Below, in pieces: positions 6,503-13,300 of a stretch of 22,650 nt of DNA. Under the pieces are notes generated by a model. The model was not told where the DNA came from. It searched no databases and saw only the letters and a list, made by a program, of their open reading frames with translations. A program made the position numbers and the translations under genes. The DNA is from an uncultured Clostridia bacterium (GTDB taxonomy: Bacteria > Bacillota_A > Clostridia > Christensenellales > CAG-138): NCBI GenBank assembly GCA_946539625.1, contig CAMNHT010000007.1, positions 1 to 22,650 on the forward strand, given 5' to 3'. Positions within the stretch are counted from its first letter, which is position 1, and the number at the start of each line of letters is the position of its first letter.

Positions 6503-6787
6503 TCAAAAGATTTCATGCTCCTTTTTTTCTGGAAATATTTCGATTTCAAACCGATCAAAAAAGATCGGTTCCATGAAGTCGCTTTGTTTGAACATCGTAT
6601 GGGAGAATTGGTCGAGCTCGCGGACGTGTTTATTGAGAATGACAGGCCTCGCAAGGTCGAGCGCCTGACAGAGCTCGTGCAGGACCGGCATCCATCCTTC
6701 TATATCAGAGGGCCGTGCGAGAGCGAACTCCCGCACGACCTCTGTTTTGATTTTTTGATGCTGAATTGTCTTTGCCCAGATACGCAT
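6503..6787 (-). CDS. Conserved hypothetical cytosolic protein (94 residues)
   Basis: A soluble protein with no signal or membrane segment. It opens MRIWAKTIQHQKIKTEVV, has a helical middle with LHELCQALDLARPVIL, and ends with FMEPIFFDRFEIEIF. Small clostridial proteins with the same layout (MRIWAKxIKxxK start, DxxRPxxL middle, DxFxExIxFDRxEIEI end) are familiar to me as conserved hypotheticals without known function. I chose the ATG at 6787 over the in-frame TTG two codons upstream because it aligns with that start, although the ribosome binding site (AAAAAGG) is weak. The gene starts nine bases after the zinc-ribbon protein stop and ends 36 bases before the DUF378 start. Its role is unknown. 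Confidence 0.75.
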   Translation of the reverse strand: MRIWAKTIQHQKIKTEVVREFALARPSDIEGWMPVLHELCQALDLARPVILNKHVRELDQFSHTMFKQSDFMEPIFFDRFEIEIFPEKKEHEIF

Positions 6788-6796
6788 GGTCAAGGA

Positions 6797-8725
6797 TTAT
6801 GCCTTTTTCGCAAACCAGCCGTAGAACTCGCAGCAGCCGGTATCGCTGTAGGAACCCACAAAGTTGCCGTATACGTTGTACTTTGCGCCGACGTTCTCAC
6901 CGGGCGTCCACTTATCGCTGAGATTATGGACGTATACGGTTTCGTTCGTCTTGTTCATGGACATCTTGACGATCGTATCGCCGTCGATGGTGATGACTTC
7001 CACGACGGTTGCCGTAATGCGGAAGCCGTAATCATTGGAAGCGTACTGCGTCTGATTTGCAAGCAGAACGTCGAGCGTGATCTTGGATGGAATCTCAAGG
7101 TAGCTGTGCCTGCTGTTGTAGTACTTCAGGAACGCTTCCTTGTCCGCAAAGCCCTTGGTGACCGTGAACTTCACGGAGCCGCTTTCCGCGCCTTCTTTTT
7201 CCGCGTTCAGCGTGATGGCGGACATGCCGTAGAAGGATTCCTCCGTCGTGATCTGGAAGGAGAAGTTGCCTTCGGCGTCAACAGCAACGCTGCCGCACAG
7301 AACATTGGTTGCGTTATCGCTTGTCGCCGTCAGCGTCGCGCCGGGAAGCGTCGTGCCGGTTACGGTCAGCTTGCCGCTCTTATCCGCACGCAGCGCGGAG
7401 CCTTCGGATCGGACTTCAAGCTTCATCGGTTCGGGAATGAACTTATAGGCGTGCACCTGGACTTCCTTCGTATCGCCGACGCAGTTATTCTTCGTTGCGG
7501 TGATCGTAATGGTATCGACGGTATCCTCGGTTGCCGTATCGGCGAATTTGTAATCATACATGAACTTGCCGCCGACATAAACGACTTGTACGACGCCGTT
7601 GATCGAAACTTCCGCGGTGGGATCGCTTACAACGCCCTGCAGCGAAACAATATTGCTCTCAGGCGCCATGAAAGGCTCGTCGCCTTCGGGGATCGGCTCA
7701 GTTACGGTGATCTCGAGTTTCGGGAACGTACGCGTAAACGTCGGACAGTTCACCTGATAAGAAGAACCGTCGCTGCCCGTGATCGTGATCTCGGGCTGGA
7801 ATACGACCGTGGGATCTTCCAGCGGCGTGTTCGGATAGAAGACCTCAACCGGGATCTTCACCTTACGGGTAAGGTCCTTCGCTTCGCTGTTCGTGAACGT
7901 ATAATCGGGCTGATTCGGGAAATTGATCGTAACGGTCGAGTTGGCGGGGATGACAACGGTGATCGCAATAACATCGTTTCCCTTTTCATCGATCATTTCC
8001 TGCAGCTGTGCCGTTTTTGCGTCCAGAGCGGGTGCTTCGGTGGTCGCAGGCTCCGCAGGCGTGTTGTCCTGCTCGCCCGGCTGTGTGCTCGTCTGTTCCG
8101 CTTCCGGGGTCCTGTCGGGAGACTTGCCGCAGTTCAGCTGATTCTTGAGAAGCATATAACCGCCGAGCACAAGAATACCGACGATCACGACAATGATCGC
8201 GATCAGCAGAACGGTGAACATGGTATTATTCTTCTTTTTACTCTGCTTACGCTTCGGCGGAGTGGGCTCATACTCAAAGGCGTCGTCTTCATCGTCGAGC
8301 GCTTCTTCGTCGTTATAGATGCTCTCGGGTTCGTCCTCGGATTCTTCGGTCTCCGAAGATTCTTCTTTCTCTTCTTCGTCGTCGATGTCATTCGGTTCCG
8401 GTCTCATGCGGGAACGTGAGGGAGACCAGATGGGAACCGGCGTTTCTTCCTCCTGCACCGGAGCGGCCTTTGCCGGCTCAACGATTTCTTCAACAACTTC
8501 TTTCGCATCTTCTGCTTCGTCGACCGGATCGGCTGTTTCCTTTACGGGCGCGTGAACCGGCTCCGACTGCTCGGCGGCCATCCAGGAAGGACGGCTGAAC
8601 CGTTTGGTCGGCTGCGGCTCCTCTTCAATCGGCTTGGGCGCGGCGTCTTCTTTCAGACTTGCGGCGCAGACCTTGCAGAATGTTGCATGATCGGGATTAT
8701 ATGCTCCGCACTCTTTGCAAATCAT
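6797..8725 (-). CDS. Zinc-ribbon, single-helix membrane protein with beta-rich extracellular repeats
   Basis: A 642-residue modular protein. Residues 1-20 form a zinc ribbon (Cys3, Cys6, Cys17, Cys20). A Pro/Glu-rich stretch leads to an intensely acidic block (about 112-152), a basic KRKQSKKKNN stop (158-167) and one membrane helix (about 169-193). Since basic residues precede the helix, the ribbon and acidic block should be cytosolic and the remaining ~450 residues outside. The outer part has a Thr/Pro/Glu linker, then beta-rich segments resembling bacterial Ig-like modules (for example LTVTGTTLPGATLTATSDN and VVSDPTAEVSINGVVQVVYV), and a C-terminal OB-like stretch starting GFRITATVVEV. The ATG at 8725 is chosen because GGAGGT stands just upstream and the ribbon begins at once; a longer frame upstream lacks both. 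It may be a surface or envelope sensor, but its function is unknown. Confidence 0.82.
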   Translation of the reverse strand: MICKECGAYNPDHATFCKVCAASLKEDAAPKPIEEEPQPTKRFSRPSWMAAEQSEPVHAPVKETADPVDEAEDAKEVVEEIVEPAKAAPVQEEETPVPIWSPSRSRMRPEPNDIDDEEEKEESSETEESEDEPESIYNDEEALDDEDDAFEYEPTPPKRKQSKKKNNTMFTVLLIAIIVVIVGILVLGGYMLLKNQLNCGKSPDRTPEAEQTSTQPGEQDNTPAEPATTEAPALDAKTAQLQEMIDEKGNDVIAITVVIPANSTVTINFPNQPDYTFTNSEAKDLTRKVKIPVEVFYPNTPLEDPTVVFQPEITITGSDGSSYQVNCPTFTRTFPKLEITVTEPIPEGDEPFMAPESNIVSLQGVVSDPTAEVSINGVVQVVYVGGKFMYDYKFADTATEDTVDTITITATKNNCVGDTKEVQVHAYKFIPEPMKLEVRSEGSALRADKSGKLTVTGTTLPGATLTATSDNATNVLCGSVAVDAEGNFSFQITTEESFYGMSAITLNAEKEGAESGSVKFTVTKGFADKEAFLKYYNSRHSYLEIPSKITLDVLLANQTQYASNDYGFRITATVVEVITIDGDTIVKMSMNKTNETVYVHNLSDKWTPGENVGAKYNVYGNFVGSYSDTGCCEFYGWFAKKA

Positions 8726-8765
8726 ATATATACCTCCTACATTAATTCGGGATTTACTGATTTCT

Positions 8766-8774
8766 ATTATAGCA
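8766..8774 (-). promoter_or_regulatory. Extended -10 promoter of the zinc-ribbon/DUF378 operon
   Basis: On the minus strand TGCTATAAT fits TGnTATAAT, about 40 bases before the ATG at 8725. The -35 position (CACTTC) is poor. Confidence 0.55.
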
Positions 8775-8917
8775 TAAAATTTCACAGAGAAGTGACGAAT
8801 ATGTAAACAATTTACGATTTGCATGTTTTTTTTACTTGCTTGTGGTATAAATGGTTACGAATCCGGACCTTTCGGAATACTATAACAGTATCAGGATATG
8901 AAACGGAAGGAATCAGA

Positions 8918-10063
8918 ATGATCTATTTCGATAACAGCGCAACGACGCAAACGCTGCCCGAAGCCGCAGAGCGCGCGTGCCTGGCAATGACAAATGAATA
9001 CTACAATCCCGCGGCGGCATACGGCGCTGCTTTTTCGGTAGAAAAGACGGTTGCGCAGGCAAGAAGCTTCGCGTCATCCATGCTCGGCGCATCGTCGGCA
9101 GAACTTATCTATACATCCGGCGGAACGGAATCCAACAACGCTGCCGTGTTCGGTACGCTGCGCGGCGTGCGCGGGAAATCGACCGTTGTAACCACGGCAG
9201 TCGAGCATCCTTCCGTGTTCGAAACCGTCAATATCGCGGCAAAGCTGTTTGACGCGGAAGTCCTTTACGCGCCGCTGTGCCCGGACGGAACGGTTGACGT
9301 CGACCGTCTTGCGGAGGTTCTGTCGCCCGAAACGTCTCTTGTCAGTATCATGCATGTCAATAACGAGCTCGGGAGCGTAAACGATCTCGATCGGATCGCC
9401 GCAAAAGTGCGCGCACTCTCGCCGAACGCGATCATCCATTCGGACGGCGTGCAGGCGTTCATGAAGATCCGTACGGGAAAGCTTCCGGTCGATCTGTATT
9501 CCGTTTCGGCGCACAAACTGCACGCACCGAAGGGCGTCGGCTTTTTATATGTAAGGAACGGCATACGGTTTGCCGGAGGTCAGATCGGCGGCGGTCAAGA
9601 AAGAAATCTCCGCAGCGGAACGACAAATGTGCCCGGCATTCTCGGCTTTGATACGGCGCTGCGCACGTACCATGCAAACGAAGCGGCGTGGCACGCGCAG
9701 ATGCTGCGAGTCAAAACACGGTTGTACCGCAATCTTTCAACGCTTCCGGACGTGGTATTGAACGGACCGTCCTTGGATACCGGTGCGCCGCATATCCTGA
9801 ACCTTTCATTCCTCGGTGTGCGGGGAGAGGTTCTGATGCATGCGTTGGAACGCTGCGGCGTTCTTGTATCGACCGGATCCGCATGTTCGTCAAAAAAGCA
9901 GGGCAAAAACCGCATTCTGAACGCGGTCGGCATCACAGGCGCAAGGCAGGAGGGCGCGATCCGTTTCAGCTTCAGCCCGTTCAATACGGAGGAGGAAGCG
10001 GACGCTGCCGCAAACGCGATCGAAGGACAGCTTCGTATTTTACGCAGATATCAAAGGAGATAG
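8918..10063 (+). CDS. Cysteine desulfurase (NifS/IscS-like) partner of ThiI
   Basis: A 381-residue class V PLP enzyme that removes sulfur from L-cysteine and passes it on as a persulfide. Seen: FDNSATT at the start, TSGGTESNN at 66-74, VEHPSV with His97 stacking on PLP, HSDGVQ with Asp176, SAHKLHAPKGVG with PLP Lys200, and STGSACSSK with the sulfur-carrying Cys323. The ATG at 8918 is preferred to an upstream in-frame start because it is preceded by GGAAGG and opens directly on the conserved YFDNSATT. The thiI gene starts two bases after its stop, with its ribosome binding site inside this gene's end. The same pairing, nifZ-thiI, is known in Bacillus subtilis, where the desulfurase supplies sulfur for 4-thiouridine in tRNA. 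No iron-sulfur scaffold gene is nearby, which favours that dedicated role. Confidence 0.93.
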   Translation: MIYFDNSATTQTLPEAAERACLAMTNEYYNPAAAYGAAFSVEKTVAQARSFASSMLGASSAELIYTSGGTESNNAAVFGTLRGVRGKSTVVTTAVEHPSVFETVNIAAKLFDAEVLYAPLCPDGTVDVDRLAEVLSPETSLVSIMHVNNELGSVNDLDRIAAKVRALSPNAIIHSDGVQAFMKIRTGKLPVDLYSVSAHKLHAPKGVGFLYVRNGIRFAGGQIGGGQERNLRSGTTNVPGILGFDTALRTYHANEAAWHAQMLRVKTRLYRNLSTLPDVVLNGPSLDTGAPHILNLSFLGVRGEVLMHALERCGVLVSTGSACSSKKQGKNRILNAVGITGARQEGAIRFSFSPFNTEEEADAAANAIEGQLRILRRYQRR

Positions 10064-10065
10064 GC

Positions 10066-11235
10066 ATGGAAAGGGTTATTCTTGTACGATATGCGGAGAT
10101 CCACCTCAAGGGATTGAATCGTCCGTTCTTTGAACGTCTTTTGGTTACGAGGATCAAGCAGGCGCTGAATCCCGTGCAAGCGTCGGTCGAGCGCGAACAG
10201 GGCCGTATTTTCATTTACGGGATCCCTGAGGAGCGGATCTCCGACTGCACGGACAGGCTTTGCCGCGTATTCGGCATTCATTCCGTCAGCGTAGCGTGCT
10301 GTGTGGAGAAATCATGGGAAACGATCAAAGAAGCTGCGATCGGCGAAGTGCGTTCAGCAGCGGAAGCGGCGGAAAGCCTGACGTTCAAATGCTTTGCGCG
10401 CCGGTCGGACAAGCGTTTTCCGATGACGTCCGAACAGATCTGCAAAGAACTCGGGCACGAGCTTTTGGAAGCGTATCCGAATCTGAAAGTGGATGTACAT
10501 CATCCGAAGCTTTCGGTCACGGTGGAGATCCGGCAAAACAGCGCGTTTATCTTTACGGGCGAGATCCTCGGCGCAGGCGGTATGCCCGTCGGTTCCAACG
10601 GAAAGGCAATGCTCCTCATTTCCGGCGGCATCGACAGCCCCGTTGCCGGATATATGATCGCAAAAAGAGGCGTCATGCTGGACGCGGTGCATTTTTACAG
10701 CTATCCTTATACGAGCGAGCGCGCCAGGGATAAGGTCATAGAGCTTACGAAGATCGTATCGCGCTATGCGGGCAGGATCCATCTGTATCTTGTGCCGTTT
10801 ACGGAGATCCAGATGACGATCTACGACCGATGCCCTTCTACCGAAACGACGGTTCTGATGCGCCGCCTGATGATGAAAATCGCGGAGCGCATTGCAAAGA
10901 GCACCGAATCGCAGGCACTGATCACCGGCGAGTCGATCGGACAGGTCGCAAGTCAGACGATCGAATCGCTTTGCGTCACGGACGATGCGGTCAGCATGCC
11001 CGTGTTCCGCCCGCTGATCGGGTTTGATAAAGAAGAGATCGTTGAAAAGGCGGAGAAGATCGGCACGTTCGAGACTTCGATCCTGCCGTACGAAGATTGC
11101 TGCACGGTATTCGTGCCGAAGCATCCCGTCACAAAACCGAAGCTTGACAAGCTCAGAGAAAGCGAAGCGCTTGTGGACTTCGAGCCGATGATACAAAAAG
11201 CGATATCCGAGACGGAATGCATGGATATCGGCTGA
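10066..11235 (+). CDS. thiI: tRNA 4-thiouridine synthase ThiI
   Basis: A 389-residue enzyme that activates U8 of tRNA with ATP and inserts sulfur to make 4-thiouridine; family members can also supply sulfur for the thiamine thiazole. N-terminal residues 1-165 are a ferredoxin-like plus THUMP RNA-binding part (VRYAEIHLKGLNRPFFE at the start; HHPKLSVTVEIR near 145-156). The PP-loop ATP site is LLISGGIDSPVAGYMIAKRG around 183-202. There is no C-terminal rhodanese domain, the form seen in Bacillus and most Gram-positives, so sulfur must come straight from a desulfurase such as the upstream gene. The end has EDCCTVFVPKHPVTKP, a conserved C-terminal feature. AAAGGAGA at the end of the upstream gene fixes the ATG. 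Confidence 0.95.
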   Translation: MERVILVRYAEIHLKGLNRPFFERLLVTRIKQALNPVQASVEREQGRIFIYGIPEERISDCTDRLCRVFGIHSVSVACCVEKSWETIKEAAIGEVRSAAEAAESLTFKCFARRSDKRFPMTSEQICKELGHELLEAYPNLKVDVHHPKLSVTVEIRQNSAFIFTGEILGAGGMPVGSNGKAMLLISGGIDSPVAGYMIAKRGVMLDAVHFYSYPYTSERARDKVIELTKIVSRYAGRIHLYLVPFTEIQMTIYDRCPSTETTVLMRRLMMKIAERIAKSTESQALITGESIGQVASQTIESLCVTDDAVSMPVFRPLIGFDKEEIVEKAEKIGTFETSILPYEDCCTVFVPKHPVTKPKLDKLRESEALVDFEPMIQKAISETECMDIG

Positions 11236-11259
11236 CAGGAACAGAAAGGAGATGCTTTT

Positions 11260-11484
11260 ATGAAAACGCTGTTTCGATTGATCGGGATTATTGTCGTAGT
11301 GGTCGTGCTGGCATGCGCACTGCTCTATTTTATGAATGAAAAGGGTATTCTGAAGGGACCGATTTCGGACTGGGTCACCGATGTAACGAACGATATCCTG
11401 CATATTTTCGGCTCTACAAAAGATATGGTAGATGATATGAGCAGTTCGGAAAACCCTGTTACGGATTCGATCAATATTCCGTAA
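11260..11484 (+). CDS. Small one-helix membrane protein of unknown function (74 residues)
   Basis: Starts with basic residues then one membrane helix (about 6-25, LIGIIVVVVVLACALLYF), followed by an acidic Ser-rich exposed region with ITDWV-like and STKDMVDDM segments. I do not recognise the family. AAAGGAG at a good distance before the ATG shows it is translated, and it follows thiI by 24 bases, so it is probably the last gene of the desulfurase-thiI unit. The tRNA promoter begins 16 bases after its stop and there is no clear terminator between. No function can be inferred. Confidence 0.65.
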   Translation: MKTLFRLIGIIVVVVVLACALLYFMNEKGILKGPISDWVTDVTNDILHIFGSTKDMVDDMSSSENPVTDSINIP

Positions 11485-11499
11485 AAAAGTATTTTTCAC

Positions 11500-11528
11500 T
11501 TGACAAACGCAGAACCGGATGCTAATAT
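11500..11528 (+). promoter_or_regulatory. Promoter of the tRNA-Pro gene
   Basis: TTGACA (11500-11505), 17-base spacer, TAATAT (11523-11528). The expected start near 11535 leaves a short leader of about 12 bases before the tRNA. Confidence 0.75.
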
Positions 11529-11546
11529 AGCATTCGGTTCCGATAT

Positions 11547-11623
11547 CTGGGTGTAGCGCAGTTTGGTAGCGTGCTTGAATGGGGTTCAAGAGGCCGGAAG
11601 TTCAAATCTTCTCACCCAGACCA
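11547..11623 (+). tRNA. tRNA-Pro (anticodon GGG)
   Basis: A full cloverleaf of 77 bases with encoded CCA. Acceptor CTGGGTG (11547-11553) pairs with CACCCAG (11613-11619), discriminator A11620, then CCA 11621-11623. The D arm is GCGC/GCGT, the anticodon stem CTTGA/TCAAG with loop ATGGGGT (anticodon GGG), and the T arm GGAAG/CTTCT with loop TTCAAAT. The C1-G72 pair is the usual proline tRNA identity element. GGG reads CCC and CCU codons. It stands alone with its own promoter and terminator. Confidence 0.95.
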
Positions 11624-11626
11624 AAG

Positions 11627-11657
11627 CCCTCGAAAAATTCGTTTTTCGGGGGTTTTT
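11627..11657 (+). terminator. Intrinsic terminator after tRNA-Pro
   Basis: An 11-bp stem (11627-11637 with 11642-11652, one G-U pair) closed by a UUCG tetraloop and followed by TTTTT (11653-11657). The remaining ~130 bases before the aminopeptidase promoter hold nothing I recognise. Confidence 0.9.
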
Positions 11658-11789
11658 CTTATGCTTGCGGTCTTCAGGCGAAATATGCGGATCGCCGGGC
11701 ACATATGCGGCGGTTTTGGCTTTTCCCGGGTGAAAATAAGAATTATATGATTTTTCTTGCATAAAACAGTAGATTCATTTGACGATTCG

Positions 11790-11798
11790 TGTTACAAT
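11790..11798 (+). promoter_or_regulatory. Extended -10 promoter of the aminopeptidase gene
   Basis: TGTTACAAT fits TGnTAnAAT. A TTGACG at 11779 is too close (8-base spacer) to be its -35. The ATG follows 26 bases later. Confidence 0.45.
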
Positions 11799-11823
11799 AC
11801 AAAAAAATGAATCGGAGGCATAT

Positions 11824-13209
11824 ATGGAACGAACTGTTGCTTGGAACACCTACAACAAGACCGAACTTAAAAAGCTCGAAACCGTTTCAAAGGAATATCG
11901 CGCCTTTTTGGACGCGGGCAAGACCGAACGGGAATGCGTGATCGGCGCGATCGAACGCGCAAAAGCGGCCGGCTATCGTGATCTCAAGGAAATCATCGCG
12001 CAAAACGGTAAGCTCAATGCGGGCGACCGGGTCTATGCGGACTGCATGGGAAAGGCCATCATGTTGTTTATCATCGGTAAAAAACCGATGGAAAAAGGCT
12101 TTAACATCATCGGCGCGCATATCGACTCTCCGCGCATGGACCTGAAGCAGAATCCGCTGTACGAGGATTCGGGCCTTGCGTATCTCGATACGCATTACTA
12201 CGGCGGCATCAAGAAGTACCAGTGGGTCACGATCCCGCTTGCACTGCACGGCGTCGTTGCGAAAAAGGACGGAACGGTCGTGAATGTGGTGATCGGCGAG
12301 GACGAGAGCGATCCCGTCGTCGGCATCTCCGACCTGCTGATCCATCTTTCCGCAGAACAGCTCCAGAAGAAAGCATCCGAAGCGATCGGAGGAGAGGACC
12401 TGAACGTCATCATCGGCGGGATGCCGCTGAAGGATGAGGAAAAGGAACCCGTCAAGGCGAATATGCTGAAGATCCTCAAGGACAAATACGGCATCGAGGA
12501 AGAAGATTTCCTTTCCGCCGAGATCGAAGTCGTTCCGGCAGGCAAATGCCGTGAGCTCGGTCTGGACCGCAGCATGATCATCGGTTACGGACACGACGAC
12601 CGCGTCTGCGCGTTTGCGCAGATCAAGGCGATGCTCGACGTTCGGAATACACCCGATGCAACCTGCTGCTGCATCCTTGCGGACAAGGAAGAGATCGGTT
12701 CCGTCGGCGCGACCGGCATGCACGCGAAGTACTTTGAAAACACCGTTGCGGAAGTCATGAATCTCATCGGCGAGTATTCCGAGCTGAAACTGCGCCGCGC
12801 GCTGTCGAACGCGCACATGCTGTCCTGCGACGTCAGCGCGGGCTTCGACCCGAATTTTGCAGGCGTATTTGAGAAAAAGAACAGCGCGTTCCTCGGACAG
12901 GGTGTCTGCTTCAACAAGTACACCGGCGCACGCGGCAAGAGCGGTTCCAACGACGCAAACGCGGAGTATATGGCAAAGCTCCGCAAATGGATGGACGACG
13001 CAAAGGTGCGTTATCAGACGGCGGAGCTCGGCAAGGTCGACGCGGGCGGCGGCGGAACGATCGCGTATATCTGCGCGGAATACGGCATGGAAGTGATCGA
13101 CAGCGGCGTTGCCGTTCTGTCCATGCATGCGCCCTGGGAAATCATTTCCAAAGCGGATCTCTATGAAGCGTTCAAGGCATACCGCGCGTTCCTTCTGAAA
13201 GCCGAATAA
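11824..13209 (+). CDS. M18-family zinc aminopeptidase
   Basis: A 461-residue cytosolic metallopeptidase that removes N-terminal residues from peptides using two metal ions. Family marks in order: GAHIDSPRMDLKQNPLYED with metal ligand His99 and Asp101; THYYGGIKKYQWVTIPL; GHDDRVCA with Asp258; DKEEIGSVGATGMH with the catalytic Glu289/Glu290 region; MLSCDVSAGFDPNF with Asp336; and the final ligand His435 in SMHAPWEIISKADLYEA. The length matches bacterial M18 enzymes, which form large tetrahedral or dodecameric assemblies. The ATG at 11824 is preceded by GGAGG with a short spacer; an in-frame start 15 codons upstream lies inside the promoter and is rejected. It is a single-gene unit ended by a terminator at 13224. 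Substrate preference (acidic or neutral N-terminus) cannot be read. Confidence 0.93.
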   Translation: MERTVAWNTYNKTELKKLETVSKEYRAFLDAGKTERECVIGAIERAKAAGYRDLKEIIAQNGKLNAGDRVYADCMGKAIMLFIIGKKPMEKGFNIIGAHIDSPRMDLKQNPLYEDSGLAYLDTHYYGGIKKYQWVTIPLALHGVVAKKDGTVVNVVIGEDESDPVVGISDLLIHLSAEQLQKKASEAIGGEDLNVIIGGMPLKDEEKEPVKANMLKILKDKYGIEEEDFLSAEIEVVPAGKCRELGLDRSMIIGYGHDDRVCAFAQIKAMLDVRNTPDATCCCILADKEEIGSVGATGMHAKYFENTVAEVMNLIGEYSELKLRRALSNAHMLSCDVSAGFDPNFAGVFEKKNSAFLGQGVCFNKYTGARGKSGSNDANAEYMAKLRKWMDDAKVRYQTAELGKVDAGGGGTIAYICAEYGMEVIDSGVAVLSMHAPWEIISKADLYEAFKAYRAFLLKAE

Positions 13210-13223
13210 ATCGTGACTGAATG

Positions 13224-13250
13224 AACGGGGGAGAGATCTCCCGTTTTTTT
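13224..13250 (+). terminator. Intrinsic terminator after the aminopeptidase gene
   Basis: A 9-bp stem (13224-13232 with 13237-13245, one G-U pair, loop GAGA) flows into a T tract ending at 13250. Confidence 0.88.
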
Positions 13251-13252
13251 CA

Positions 13253-13281
13253 TGGACAAAACGCAAAAAAAGATGTATACT
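13253..13281 (+). promoter_or_regulatory. Promoter of the surface-protein operon
   Basis: TGGACA (13253-13258), 17-base spacer, TATACT (13276-13281), immediately after the aminopeptidase terminator; an AAGGAG ribosome site follows at 13289 before the ATG at 13301. Confidence 0.7.
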
Positions 13282-13300
13282 GTGATACAAGGAGAAATGT

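Noticed and set aside
6176..8419. A 747-codon open frame on the plus strand opposite the zinc-ribbon gene
   Set aside because: It mirrors the minus-strand gene, has low-complexity Arg/Phe/Val-rich translation and no recognisable domain; the minus strand has a zinc ribbon, membrane helix, promoter and ribosome site.
10354..11589. A 411-codon minus-strand frame opposite thiI, running into the tRNA
   Set aside because: Overlaps thiI and tRNA-Pro; no recognisable motifs.
11660..11749. A 29-codon reading frame after the tRNA terminator
   Set aside because: No ribosome site of its own; it starts at the end of the terminator T tract and has no recognisable content.
11779..11798. TTGACG and TACAAT as a paired promoter
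   Set aside because: Spacer is only 8 bases; the -10 is better explained as an extended -10 element.
11887..13290. A 467-codon minus-strand frame opposite the M18 aminopeptidase
   Set aside because: Shadow of a gene with all M18 motifs; the translation has no family pattern, and the frame runs through the terminator and promoter at 13224-13281.
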